Notes under the pieces: generated by a model
Databases searched by the model: none
The model's input: the letters and a program-made list of their open reading frames with translations, nothing else
Told to the model about the DNA's origin: nothing
Shown here: one piece after another, positions 36,639 through 48,218 of the stretch
How positions within the stretch are numbered: position 1 is the first letter of the stretch
Layout: each line of letters begins with the position of its first letter
Program-made: the position numbers and the translations under genes
NCBI GenBank assembly: GCA_900446925.1
Contig: UAVY01000001.1
Location: 682,001-746,000, forward strand
Direction of reading: 5' to 3'
Source of the DNA: Citrobacter koseri
Lineage (GTDB): Bacteria; Pseudomonadota; Gammaproteobacteria; Enterobacterales; Enterobacteriaceae
DNA length: 64,000 nt

Positions 36639-36756
36639 CTTTTTTCCAGGGTGAGAAACGCCTGCCCCGTTAAAATTAACAAGGTAGCACCAGGCGACTG
36701 AACGTTATTTCAGGTACAGCGGTATCGCGTCATGAGCTATTTCTCACAACGACAAT

Positions 36757-36779
36757 AAGGGAAATAATTTATTTCCCTT
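36757..36779. promoter_or_regulatory. 23-bp palindrome between tetR-type gene and pump operon
   Basis: AAGGGAAATAA and TTATTTCCCTT are perfect inverted arms around one central base. The site lies 20 bp after the tetR-type stop and about 120 bp before the adaptor start. It may be a regulator-binding site or a 3' hairpin; no T-run follows on the minus strand. Confidence 0.5.
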
Positions 36780-36798
36780 TGATTATTAGATTCTTTAT

Positions 36799-37366
36799 TC
36801 AGCCATTCACAAGCATGGTAACGATATCCCGATATATCTCCTGTAACGCATCAGGGTCACTTTTTTGCGGCGTCAGGCGACGGTAAACCGCCCCTTCCAT
36901 CATGGTTGCAATCACTTCAACACAGCAACGGATGCGGGCTTCGCTGAGTTGCGGACACGTTTTTCTCAGGTGCGCGCAGGCGTTGTCGAACATCCGCGCA
37001 TCCGCCTCTTCGAGCATCGCGGCAACATGAGGATTGCGGGTCGATTCAGCCGCCATCTCCAGCATCAGCGCATCATCATCCTCGCTCAGCGTTTGCCGCC
37101 AGGCCAGGATTCCGGGGATACGCTCCGTCTGGGTTTTATCTTCTATCTGCGTGATGCGATAGTCGATAATACGGCGGATCATCTCTTCGATAATGGCATC
37201 TTTACTGGCGAAGTAGCGATAGATTTGCCCCACGCTGAGACGGGCTTCAGCAGCGATCTGCGACATGCTGGCGCCGTGAAATCCGCTGGCGCGAAAAGCA
37301 CTGGCGCGCGGCGTTGATGATCTCATCCTGTCGTTGTTTCTGGCGGATTTCCAGCTTGCTGCTCAT
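36799..37366 (-). CDS. TetR-family transcriptional regulator, one frame break
   Basis: Likely local repressor of the RND pump just downstream on the same strand. The N-terminal HTH reads IINAARQCFRASGFHGASMSQIA and GQIYRYFASKDAII; the rest is a helical ligand domain with two Cys in RIRCCVEVI. An extra T near 37301-37305 splits the first 22 codons from the rest. The start at 37366 (MSSKLEIRQKQRQDEI) is taken from the family's typical N-terminus. Corrected length is 188. Confidence 0.88.
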
Positions 37367-37390
37367 CGCATCTCCTCGTCACCTCTAAAG

Positions 37391-37408
37391 TGAGAATGAT
37401 CGTTCTCA
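37391..37408. promoter_or_regulatory. Operator-like palindrome upstream of tetR-type gene
   Basis: TGAGAATGATCGTTCTCA is an 18-bp inverted repeat with 16 symmetric positions, 25 bp before the tetR-type start. Most likely the regulator's own operator; a weak Fur-box resemblance is also noted. Confidence 0.55.
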
Positions 37409-37531
37409 TTTTGGCTAATTATACGTCTCCTGCGCACATTGAAAAGGATTTTTTTGCTTATTATTTTCCTGCATTATTTGCCAGGAAAATAATGGAGAGA
37501 TTATGGAGATTTAATGAAAAAAATCTGAAAA

Positions 37532-38451
37532 TCAAATGGAGAGAATATTTAAATTTATTTCTTTGCCCCTGACTTTCCAATTCCCCCGGTACAATTCATT
37601 GATGCGCTTAACGGACTTAATCGAACGCTGCGGGGCTGTCGAAGCGACAGACAACACGATCATTTCCAGGCAAACCAGCACCGTACCGTGCAACGGCATT
37701 TTCCCGTTCTCACCGCCGCGCGGCACATTGATCACCACATCCGCCTCCTTGCTAAAACGTGATTCCAGCGCATTGGTCAGTAAAATCACCGGCACGCCCA
37801 ACCGCTTCGCCTCGCGGATGGTCGTCAACCCTTCGCGATGCGGCGATTTCTGCGCCATCATAATCAGCACATCCCCCCGCTGTAGCGCAATCAGCTGTTC
37901 CGCCAGATTAATCCCGGTACGATTAAACGCCACCGACGGCAAGCCAATACGGCTGAGCAGACGCGCCGTGTAGTCCGCAAGTATCCCGGATGCGCCAATG
38001 CCAAATATCCCCCACCTGACGCGCCTCCACCAACAGTGCGACCGCCTGCGCAATCGCGTAACGGTTTTGCGGCGTAGACAGCACGTCGCAGGTGCGCTGA
38101 TGCCCTTGCAGAACAAAATCAATGCTCGAATTTACATCGCAGGAAAGCGTATTCACCGTGGTCGTCATTTTCTCTTCCGAGGTGATACCCGGGCCAAACC
38201 AGTGTTCGATGGTCTGTTTTAAATCGCGCAGCCCGGCAAACCCCAATGCCTGAATCGCCCGGACAACCGTCGCGTCAGAAGTTTGAGTGGCGGCCGCAAT
38301 TTCTATCGCCGTAAATTCCAGTACCACTTCCCGGTTCTCATGGATATAACGCGCCACCGCCTGCATCCTCGGCGAAAGCAGATGCGCCCGCGCCCGGAAG
38401 CGATCGCCGTAAAACATCAATACGATTTTTCACTTTCTTCGCCGTCAGCAT
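37532..38451 (-). CDS. RpiR-family transcriptional regulator (HTH + SIS domain), two frame breaks
   Basis: The N-terminal HTH_6 domain (VLEFTAIEIAAATQTSDATV, then RAIQALGFAGLRDLKQTI) is followed by a SIS phosphosugar-binding domain (GIGASGILADYTARLLSRIG, then DVLIMMAQKSPHREGLTTIR). RpiR proteins usually sense sugar phosphates. Here the gene starts two bases after the stop of a siderophore-binding protein gene, with its GGAGGGG ribosome site inside that gene, so it is co-transcribed with an iron importer. Extra bases near 38424 and 38011 break the frame; corrected length is 305. Signal and targets are unknown. Confidence 0.82.
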
Positions 38452-38453
38452 GG

Positions 38454-39406
38454 TTATTTCCCCTCCGGTAAGTGGCGCCCGGCAATATGCGACTGTATCT
38501 GTGCAACCATCAGGCTGAGTGATGCAAAGGAGTTCGAAATCGCCTCTTCACGGGAGATCAAAACGTAGTGCCCGCGCTGGCAAGCGGTAAGAAACTCGCA
38601 CCAGCCCGGCAACACGGCATCCATCGCGGCAATTTCATCCTGCGGCTTACCCACCGGTATCACCGCGCCAGGGTGGCAAAAACCAAAAATCCGCATCCAT
38701 CTCTGGCAGACGCTCCGCGCTCACGTCAATCCGCCCTCCCGGCGGAATGCTGTCGATCAGTTTCGGGAAGGAAAACCCGGCATCGCGCCAGGACGCGTCC
38801 TAACGAATGATAGGTGTGCAACGCATTGATTTTTCCCTGGTTTGCCTGAATGACTGACACCGTAATGTGTTGGGTATCCACCGTGTGCTTCAACCGGTCA
38901 ATCTCTTCCCGGTAGCGACGCTCCAGAATAGCCAATCGCGCCTGAGTTCCGGTAAGCTGCGCGAGCTTGCGGTAAATTTCCGGCGCGCCGCCGTCGAGAT
39001 GATCAATGCTCACCGTCGGGGCGATTTTCTCCAGTTGTTCGATGGGCGTATGGCGACTCGGCTCGGTGATGATCAAATCGGGTTTCGCGGCGACAATCGC
39101 TTCAATATCAATGTCTGCCGTACCAATAAACTTTATTGTCGAATGATCAAAATCGACGCCGGTCAGCAGCGCGCCCGAACGCAGGAAATGGCTGCCGTCA
39201 GGACGCGTTCTGCCGTGGCTGGCGACCGGCGGAACGCCCAGCTCAATCAGCGGAATGGTGATATCAAGATCGTGTAGCGACACAATGCGCTGCGGATGCA
39301 GCGGCACGTTCACCACGCGTCCGAGATCGTCGGTAAAAGGCCGGGTGGCAACCTCTGCCTGTACAGAGCCCCCCAGCAGCAGCAACAGCGAAAAAAGTAA
39401 ACGCAT
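38454..39406 (-). CDS. Siderophore periplasmic binding protein (FecB/FepB-like), two frame breaks
   Basis: Periplasmic binding component of an iron-siderophore ABC importer. Signal peptide MRLLFSLLLLLGGSVQA; the periplasmic-binding domain starts with RPFTDDLGRVVNVPLHPQRI and includes DIEAIVAAKPDLIITEPSRH. An extra base near 38801 and another near 38656 break the frame; corrected length is 316. Its siderophore cannot be named. It is the fourth gene of the ATPase-permease-permease-binding protein-RpiR operon. Confidence 0.85.
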
Positions 39407-39423
39407 ACACCCTCTTAAAAATT

Positions 39424-40476
39424 ACAAACGATCCCGACGACGCCAGAGCAACAGTAAAAAGAAAGGGCCGCCGACCAGCGCAATCACGATCCCCGCCGGT
39501 ATTTGCAGCGGCGCAAAGGCCAGACGCCCAATGGTATCCGTGAGCAGCACCAGCAGAGCGCCAATGAGCGCACTGCCCCACAGCAGCGCCATTTGCCCTC
39601 CGCGCAGGCAAAAACGCGCCATATGCGGCGCCATCAGGCCGACAAACCCCAGGCTGCCCACGCAGGAGACGCTGGCGGCGGTCAGAAAGACCGGCGCCAT
39701 AAAACGCAGCAGCGCCAGATGAGACAGACGCACCCCGAGCCCGGTCGCGGTGTGATTACCCAGCAGCGCCACATCCGATGCTCTCGCCGGTCGCAAACAG
39801 CAGAACAGCCGCAGGCAACGCCCACCCCAGCGCCACCCACAGCAACGGCCAGGTGGCGGCATGCAGGCTTCCGGCCAGCCAGACCAGCGCCGTTTGCACA
39901 TCGCGGACATCGGCTGTCGTCATAAAAACGCCCATTCCCGCAGCAAAGAACCACGAGACGCCAATGCCGATCAGCACAAATCGCGGGCGGGAGAAATCAC
40001 GGGCCAGCAGCATGACCAGCGCGGCGACCAGTAATCCGCCAGCAATACCCGCCAGCGGTCGCCAGACCAGGCTGACCGACGGGAAGAGCAGCACTAACGC
40101 CAGTACCACCACGCTACTCCCCTCTTTTCACGCCGATAAGACCGGGGTCCGCCAGGCCGTTACGGGTAATCGACTGCATCGCCGCGCCAGCCAGCCCCAG
40201 CATTGCTCCACACAGCAGCGCCATCAGCAAACGCGGAAGACGGACATCCCAGACAACATACTGCTGCTGCTCCGTTAACGCCTGCGGAGAGAACAACGCA
40301 CGCCCGATGGCGGAAGCCGGAACGGGAAGCGACCCTGCAACACGCCCGAAACCAGCAGTACGGCGGCCAGCGTGGCAAACCCCAGCACACACCACACCGT
40401 TTTCAGCCGGACAAGGCGTGAGAATTTCCCCACCCGCCATGCGCGCAGCCCGGCACGCCGCCAGAACAACGCTCAT
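39424..40476 (-). CDS. Siderophore ABC permease (FecCD family), several frame breaks
   Basis: Second FecCD-type permease. Hydrophobic segments include [20 protein letters not shown] (N-terminal), [19 protein letters not shown] and [20 protein letters not shown], the last holding the conserved G-F-x-G-L-x-x-P-H motif of BtuC/FepD permeases. Breaks near 40445, 40335, 40125, 39785 and 39690 scatter it over the three frames; the C-terminal 85 residues are clean. The ATG overlaps the upstream permease stop (ATGA). Confidence 0.82.
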
Positions 40477-41485
40477 TTAAGAAATCTCGACGCAATGAAA
40501 ATAAACACCGGCGCGCCGACCAGCGCGGTCATCACCCCTGTAGCCAGCTCCTGCGGGGCAAGCAGGGTTCGGGCAACAATATCCGCCAGTAGCAGCACAG
40601 CCGCCCCCAGCAGCGCCGCCAGCGGAGCATCTGGCGAATGTCTTCCGTCACCAGACGTCTGATGACGCCCGGAACCAACAGCCCGATAAAACCCAGCGGC
40701 CCGCGACGGATACCGCCGCGCCGCACAGCAGCGCAATGGCGATCATCGCCATCAGACGAATGCGCAGAATATTAACGCCCAACCCACAGGCCATCCGGTC
40801 GCCTAGCGCCAGAATATTCAGCCCCGGCGCTATCGCTACCCGCCAGTACAACGCCAACCAGCGACGGCAGGAGGGCCTGGCGTACTTTTTCCCAACTCAT
40901 CCCCGCGAGATCGCCCACCAGCCAGGTGCGCATCGCCAGCAACGTCTGCTCATCCAGAATAAGGATTGCCGCCGTGAGCGACGACACCATCGCCGACAGC
41001 GCCACGCCGCAGAGCGTGACCTTCAGCGGCGTCACTCCGCCACGCCCGGCGGAAGAGAGCGCCATCACCAGCGAAAAGAGTGCCGCTGCGCCCCCTGCCG
41101 CAACCAGTGACTGACTGAGCCCCGCGACGCCCAGCGCGGTACACAGCACCACGGAGAACGCGGCCCCCGCATTCAGCCCCAGAATGTGCGGTTCGCCCAG
41201 CGGGTTGCGAATCAATGCCTGTAACAGAACGCCGGCTACGCCCAAAGCCGCGCCAACCAGCATGGCCGCAGCCATACGCAACAGACGCAGAGAGATAACG
41301 ATTCGGTGATCAAAGTTTTTGGCATCGAAGTGAAATAACGCCTGAATGACGGTCTGCGGACTGACGGCACGCGCCCCGACGCCCAGATGAATCACCGCCA
41401 GCATAAACAGCAGCAGTAGCAAGACAGGAAGCGCCAGCAGAAATCGACCACGACGGCGGCCTGATGCGATGACCATAGCCGTCAT
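40473..41485 (-). CDS. Siderophore ABC permease (FecCD family), several frame breaks
   Basis: First FecCD-type permease, pairing with the next gene in the BtuC2-like channel. It reads cleanly for about 214 residues ([40 protein letters not shown]). After about 40855 it continues in other frames through [20 protein letters not shown] to the stop at 40473-40475. Breaks are near 40850, 40708 and 40635. The start overlaps the ATPase gene stop (ATGA). Confidence 0.84.
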
Positions 41486-42309
41486 TCTTCCGCTCCAGCC
41501 TTGGCACGAAACGGCATGAAGAACGGCTTTCCGGTCAACGGATTCACCGACATCTGCACATCGACGTCAAACACCGATTTGATCAGCTCCGGCGTACAGT
41601 GCTCTCCTTCATGTACGATCCCCTCCAGCCGTCCCTGTCTGAGAAAGACCAGCATATCGCCGTAATTCACCGCGAAATTGAGATCATGTAACACCACCAC
41701 CACGGTACGACCATGATGGCGGGTCAGGGAGTGCAGAAGCTCAAGGATCTCTACCTGATAACGCAGATCGAGAAAGGTTGTAGGCTCATCCAGCAGAATA
41801 AACGGCGTTTGCTGCGCCAGCGCCATCGCAATCCAGCACCGCTGGCGCTGCCCGCCGGAGAGACTCTCCACCGGCAAATGGGCGAAGTCGCTTGTTCCGG
41901 TGAGCTGTAACGCCTGCTCTACGGCCTGTGCGTCATCATCGGTCCATTGCTGGAGAAAATTCTGCCAGGGAAAACGCCCGCGCGAAACCAGTTCAAAAAC
42001 CGTTAATCCCTCCGGCACCAGCGGGGATTGCGGCAGGATGCCAAGCTGACGCGAAACCGCTTTGGTCGGCTGTTGATGAATCGCTTTACCATCAAGCAGC
42101 ACGCTGCCGCCCAACGGCTTCAGCATTCGGGCAATCGTACTTAATAAGGTGGATTTGCCTGAGCCGTTCGCCCCGGCCAGCACCGTCATTTTACCTTGCG
42201 GGATAGTGAGGCAGACGTCATGCACGATGGCGTGCTGACGATAGCCAGCAGAAAGCTGTTTCAGCTCAATGCCCGTTCTGTGGGCGGTGTTTTCCACATG
42301 CTGTGGCAT
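41482..42309 (-). CDS. Siderophore ABC ATP-binding protein (FepC/FecE family)
   Basis: Intact ATPase of about 275 residues and the first gene of the operon. Walker A is GANGSGKST, the signature is [10 protein letters not shown], Walker B is FILLDEPTTFLDL and the H-loop is VVLHDLNFA. ATG 42309 (MPQHVENT) has GGAG about seven bases before it; an in-frame upstream ATG at 42339 is less likely. Divergent from the TonB receptor gene, with which it presumably shares Fur control. Confidence 0.92.
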   Translation of the reverse strand: MPQHVENTAHRTGIELKQLSAGYRQHAIVHDVCLTIPQGKMTVLAGANGSGKSTLLSTIARMLKPLGGSVLLDGKAIHQQPTKAVSRQLGILPQSPLVPEGLTVFELVSRGRFPWQNFLQQWTDDDAQAVEQALQLTGTSDFAHLPVESLSGGQRQRCWIAMALAQQTPFILLDEPTTFLDLRYQVEILELLHSLTRHHGRTVVVVLHDLNFAVNYGDMLVFLRQGRLEGIVHEGEHCTPELIKSVFDVDVQMSVNPLTGKPFFMPFRAKAGAEE

Positions 42310-42758
42310 GTTCACTCCTGCGCCGTCGCAGCCTGGCAAAGCCAGCGCGCGCAGCCTTTCAAATAAAAATAAAACTCATTCTCTTTAAGATCTTGCTGGG
42401 TTGCGCTGTAGTAGTCAAGCAATTACGCCCTGTAGTTACATCACCGTACGCACGCAACAAAAACGCCGCAGAAAAAGACGAACAAACTTATAAAAACAGA
42501 TAAATATCAATAAATTAAAAATTATTTTCCCGCAATAACACTACGGTTTTATGACGTTAACCCCGCTGTAGTTTCTTTTTCATTTTTACGTTTACTACTA
42601 CAAACGCCCATGATTGAATGATTCTCAATTACACATCTGACGCCGTTTACGTTGGTTAAAAGATGGATAAAACGCATGGCTAGCAAGCCGGGCAATGAAC
42701 TGGATAAACCTGTTTCCCCTCCCGTTTTTGGCAGGGTATTTTGCGGAATAAATAAAAG
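42310..42758. promoter_or_regulatory. Divergent intergenic region of the siderophore locus, with Fur-box candidate
   Basis: A 449-bp AT-rich gap that must carry promoters for the ABC operon (minus) and the TonB receptor (plus). TTGAATGATTCTCAATT at about 42614-42630 has one good Fur half (minus strand TGAGAAT) and one poor half. A weaker match is near 42372 (ACTCATTCTC). No gene seen. Confidence 0.5.
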
Positions 42759-44921
42759 ATGGCTAAGTTAACTCCTTATTTTTCTGGGATGAAAGGGCGA
42801 GCGCTGTGCTCCGCTCTGTTTTTGGGTATCACGACGGCTCCTGCGGTCATGGCGGCGGAAAAAGAAAACTCGCCGCTCAAAAATGAAGAGACGATGACCG
42901 TGCGCGCAGACGCCTCTTCTGCCGATCAGGCCGTCACATCAGGTTATCAACCGCTGAGTTCGTCCACCGCCACGCTGACGTCGATGCCGCTGCTGGATAT
43001 CCCGCAGGTGGTCAATACCGTCAGCGACAAAGTGCTGGAAGATCAGCACGCCACAACGCTCGATGAAGCGCTGTATAACGTCAGCAACGTCGTGCAAACC
43101 AACACGCTGGGCGGAACGCAGGATGCGTTTGTTCGCCGTGGTTTCGGCGCGAATCGTGATGGTTCCGTGATGACCAACGGCCTTAAAACCGTATTGCCGC
43201 GCAGTTTCAACGCGGCCACATCGCGGGTGGAAGTGCTGAAAGGCCCGGCCTCCACGCTGTACGGTATTCTCGATCCCGGCGGCCTGATTAACGTCGTAAC
43301 CAAACGTCCGCAAACGCAATTTGGCGGCTCGATTTCCGCCACCTCCTCCAGCTTCGGCGGCGGCACAGGTCAGTTTGACATCACCGGGCCGATTGAAGGC
43401 ACCCAACTGGCGTATCGCCTGATCGGTGAATATCAGCACGAGGACTACTGGCGCAACTATGGCACTAACCAGAGCAGCTTCATCTCCCCTTCCCTGACCT
43501 GGTTTGGCGACAACGCGACGGTCAGCGTGCTCTATTCGCACCGTAATTACAAAGCCCCGTTCGATCGCGGCACCATTTTCGATCTCAATACCAAACAGCC
43601 GGTTAACGTGGATCGGAAAACCCGCTTTGATGAGAAATTCAATATCACCGACGGCGAATCGGATCTGGCGCAGCTCAATGCCGAATATCGCTTCAACAGC
43701 GCGTGGACGGCGAAGTTTGATTACAGCTTCAGCCAGGATAAATACAGCGATAACCAGGCTCGCGTGATGGCTTATGATTCCGCTACCGGGAACCTGACCC
43801 GCCGCGTGGATGCGACGCAAGGCTCCACCCAACGGATGCACGCGACCCGCGCCGATTTACAAGGAAACGTGGATATCGCTGGTTTCTATAACGAGATCCT
43901 GACCGGCGTCTCTTATGAGAATTACGATCTGCTGCGCACGGATATGATTCGCTGTAAGAACGTGAAAGGCTTTAATATTTACAATCCGGTCTACGGTACG
44001 CTCGGCAAATGCACCAGCGTCTCGGCCTCCGACAGCGACCAGACGATTAAGCAGGAGAGCTATTCCGCTTACGTACAGGATGCGCTGTATCTGACCGATA
44101 AGTGGATCGCCGTCGCCGGGATGCGCTATCAGTACTACACCGAATATGCCGGGAAGGGCCGCCCGTTCAACGTCAACACCGACAGCACGGATCAGCAGTG
44201 GGTGCCGAAATTCGGCATGGTCTATAAGCTGACCCCTTCTGTGTCACTGTTTGGCAACGTATCGCGCGCCTTTATGCCGCAATACTCTATTGCCAGCTAC
44301 ATTGGCGATCTGCCGCCGGAAACCTCTACCGCCTATGAAGTAGGGGCGAAATTCGATCTCTTTGACGGCATCACCGCCAATATCGCCCTGTTCAATATTG
44401 ATAAGCGCAACGTGCTGTACAACGAAATCGTGGATGGCGAAACCGTGGCGAAAACCGCAGGGCGCGTACGCTCACAGGGGGTGGAAGTGGATGTCGCAGG
44501 CTCGCTGACGCCCAATACCAATATCATCGCCAGCTACGGTTATACCGCAGCGAAAGTCACGGAAGATCCCGATTACAAAGGGAAACCGCTGCCTAACGTA
44601 CCGCGTCATACCGGTTCATTGTTCCTGACCTATGACATTCACAACGCCTTTATGGGCAATACGTTGACCATTGGCGGCGGCGGACATGGCGTAAGCCGTC
44701 GTTCCGCCACCAACGGCGCGGACTATTATCTGCCTGGTTATTTTGTGGCCGATGCCTTTGCAGCCTATAAGATGAAACTGCAATACCCGGTGACTCTGCA
44801 ACTCAACGTGAAAAACGTGTTTGATAAAACGTATTACACCTCATCCATTGCTACCAATAATCTGGGTAATCAGATTGGCGACCCGCGTGAAGTTCAGTTC
44901 ACGGTAAAAATGGAGTTCTGA
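42759..44921 (+). CDS. TonB-dependent siderophore receptor (FhuA/FcuA-like)
   Basis: Outer-membrane, TonB-gated receptor of 720 residues, intact. The signal peptide ends near VMAAEK (about 34), the TonB box is probably ETMTVRA (44-50), then the plug domain (about 65-180; VFVRRGFG-like AFVRRGFGANRD and RVEVLKGPASTLYG) and a 22-strand barrel ending in VQFTVKMEF with the terminal Phe. Two Cys residues (RCKNV, KCTSV) in an extracellular loop may form a disulfide. Plug motifs group it with FhuA/FcuA/FoxA-type receptors, but the ligand is not readable. Divergent from the siderophore ABC operon, its likely partner. Confidence 0.9.
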   Translation: MAKLTPYFSGMKGRALCSALFLGITTAPAVMAAEKENSPLKNEETMTVRADASSADQAVTSGYQPLSSSTATLTSMPLLDIPQVVNTVSDKVLEDQHATTLDEALYNVSNVVQTNTLGGTQDAFVRRGFGANRDGSVMTNGLKTVLPRSFNAATSRVEVLKGPASTLYGILDPGGLINVVTKRPQTQFGGSISATSSSFGGGTGQFDITGPIEGTQLAYRLIGEYQHEDYWRNYGTNQSSFISPSLTWFGDNATVSVLYSHRNYKAPFDRGTIFDLNTKQPVNVDRKTRFDEKFNITDGESDLAQLNAEYRFNSAWTAKFDYSFSQDKYSDNQARVMAYDSATGNLTRRVDATQGSTQRMHATRADLQGNVDIAGFYNEILTGVSYENYDLLRTDMIRCKNVKGFNIYNPVYGTLGKCTSVSASDSDQTIKQESYSAYVQDALYLTDKWIAVAGMRYQYYTEYAGKGRPFNVNTDSTDQQWVPKFGMVYKLTPSVSLFGNVSRAFMPQYSIASYIGDLPPETSTAYEVGAKFDLFDGITANIALFNIDKRNVLYNEIVDGETVAKTAGRVRSQGVEVDVAGSLTPNTNIIASYGYTAAKVTEDPDYKGKPLPNVPRHTGSLFLTYDIHNAFMGNTLTIGGGGHGVSRRSATNGADYYLPGYFVADAFAAYKMKLQYPVTLQLNVKNVFDKTYYTSSIATNNLGNQIGDPREVQFTVKMEF

Positions 44922-44934
44922 TCCTTCTCATCCA

Positions 44935-44962
44935 AATACCCTGTCAATTCTGGCAGGGTATT
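44935..44962 (+). terminator. Possible terminator after the TonB receptor gene
   Basis: A perfect 9-bp inverted repeat, AATACCCTG and CAGGGTATT with a 10-base loop, 14 bp after the stop codon. No clear T-run follows, so efficiency is uncertain. Confidence 0.5.
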
Positions 44963-45068
44963 CCCGCTATTCCCTCACATTAAGATGAATAAACTCACAC
45001 CGCCCAATGAACGCAAAAATGCGCGCCTCATCAACTTTCTTAACTGAACTGTATCAGATTTAACATTT

Positions 45069-45084
45069 TGTGATTTTTATCGCG
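45069..45084 (+). promoter_or_regulatory. CRP-site candidate upstream of tnaC
   Basis: TGTGATTTTTATCGCG keeps the left CRP half TGTGA and the right spacing, with a weaker right half (TCGCG against TCACA). It lies 59 bp before the leader start. The tna operons of enterics are CRP-dependent, so this is plausible. Confidence 0.4.
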
Positions 45085-45142
45085 GATAAATTTTAATCTT
45101 CCGCTATTTTTAAATTCCCTTTCACTCATGGAGGACGATGTA

Positions 45143-45238
45143 ATGAAACACAAATCGTTTTATCGCCTCATTGCCGCAGGCGGTCTGCACTTCTGGTATA
45201 ACCTCGATCCGCGTATTTCTAACGACTTTCCGCGTTAA
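45143..45238 (+). CDS. tnaC: TnaC-type tryptophanase leader peptide
   Basis: A 31-codon ORF with a good ribosome site (GGAGG, eight bases upstream), 125 bp before tnaA. Its end, WYNLDPRISNDFPR then TAA, matches the TnaC pattern: Trp18, Asn20, Asp22, Ile25 and Pro30 have the same relative spacing as Trp12, Asn14, Asp16, Ile19 and Pro24 of E. coli TnaC. As in Proteus TnaC, a basic residue follows the Pro. In E. coli the nascent TnaC stalls the ribosome when tryptophan is present and prevents Rho termination before tnaA. The N-terminal half has no resemblance to E. coli TnaC, and the whole peptide is longer (31 against 24). Confidence 0.85.
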   Translation: MKHKSFYRLIAAGGLHFWYNLDPRISNDFPR

Positions 45239-46754
<1,516 letters not shown>

Positions 46755-46890
46755 CGTTCTGATACGCGCTCCCCTGCGGGAGCGCGATTCCGCTATTTAA
46801 TACGATATTCAACGCATTCAGGCATGAGAAAAGCGGGATCGCCCTTTTCTCTGCACAATGACGGGCATAGCCACGCGAGGAAAACGCACT

Positions 46891-48138
46891 ATGGCTACAT
46901 TATCGGTCGCAAATAAAGCGCCGTCGCTGATCGGCGGGGCAATGATTATCGGTGGAACCATTATTGGCGCGGGCATGTTTTCTCTCCCGGTGGTGATGTC
47001 TGGCGCCTGGTTTTTCTGGTCACTACTGGCATTAATTTTTACCTGGGTTTGTATGCTGCATTCCGGGTTAATGATCCTGGAAGCAAACCTGAATTATCAT
47101 ATTGGCGCCAGCTTCGACACGATTACCAAAGACCTGCTGGGAAATCGCTGGAATATTATTTAACGGTCTGACCGTCGCGTTCGTGCTGTATATTCTGACT
47201 TACGCCTATATTTCCGCCAGCGGTTCGGTTATTCACCATACCTTTGCACAAATGGGGATCGTCTTTCCAGCCAGGCTCGGCGGGTTATTATTCGCCCTGG
47301 CGGTGGCGTTTATTGTCTGGCTAAGCACCCGGGCGGTGAGCCGTATGACAACCATTGTGCTGGGCGCTAAAATTCTCACCTTCTTTATGACGTTTGGCGG
47401 TTTGCTCTGGCACGTCCAGCCGACGATTTTTACTCAATACCGCTGAAGTCAGCCCCAGCTACCTGCCCTACGTCCTGATGACGTTGCCGTTCTGTCTCGC
47501 CTCATTTGGTTATCACGGCAACGTGCCCAGTCTGATGAAATATTACGGCAAAGATCCGTTGACCATCCGCCGCTGCCTGCTGCTGGGAACGTTGATGGCG
47601 CTGGTGCTGTATATCATCTGGCTGGTCGGTACGATGGGGAATATTCCGCGTCCGGCGTTTATTGAGATCGCCGAAAAAGGCGGCAATATCGACGTGCTGG
47701 TACAGACGCTGAGCGGTTTTGCTGAACAGCTCAACGCTCGATCTGCTGCTGACCGTCTTCTCCAACTTTGCCGTCGCCAGTTCGTTCCTCGGCGTTACGC
47801 TGGGATTATTTGATTACCTCGCCGATCTCTTCAGGTTCGACGACTCGCCAAAAGGACGTTTCAAAACTGCGCTGGTCACGTTTCTTCCGCCCATCACCGG
47901 CGGTTTAATCTGGCCAAATGGGTTTATCTACGCCATCGGTTTTGCCGGGCTGGCCGCCACCGTCTGGGCGGCGATTGTCCCGGCGCTGCTGGCGCGCGCA
48001 TCGCGCAAACGCTTTAACAGCCCGCACTATCGGGTATGGGGAGGCAACGCGATGATCGTCCTGATTTTATGCTTTGGGGCAGCTAACGCGCTTATCCATA
48101 TTCTATCCAGCATTAACCTTCTGCCGGTATACCGGTAG
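46891..48138 (+). CDS. Tryptophan permease, Mtr-type (TnaB position), three frame breaks
   Basis: Inner-membrane aromatic amino acid:proton symporter (HAAAP family) with 11 expected membrane segments. Motifs include [35 protein letters not shown] and [20 protein letters not shown]. In sequence it is closer to E. coli Mtr than to TnaB; the corrected length, 414, equals Mtr. Its place after tnaA means it serves the tna operon. Extra bases near 47160, 47435 and 47722 break the frame. It lacks a strong ribosome site (GAGG about eleven bases away); the start is set by homology (MATLSVANK). Confidence 0.9.
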
Positions 48139-48164
48139 TACGCCGTGCGCGGCGGCATAAAATA

Positions 48165-48190
48165 AAAAGGGAACCGCCGGGTTCCCTTTT
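48165..48190. terminator. Bidirectional intrinsic terminator
   Basis: AAAAGGGAACC and GGTTCCCTTTT form an 11-bp stem with a 4-base loop and A/T runs at both ends. It lies between the convergent permease and ParR-like genes and can serve both. Confidence 0.9.
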
Positions 48191-48218
48191 CAGCACTGGT
48201 GACGCGCCGGGCGAAAGT

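Noticed and set aside
42939..43841. 300-codon minus-strand frame
   Set aside because: Antisense to the intact TonB receptor; no motifs.
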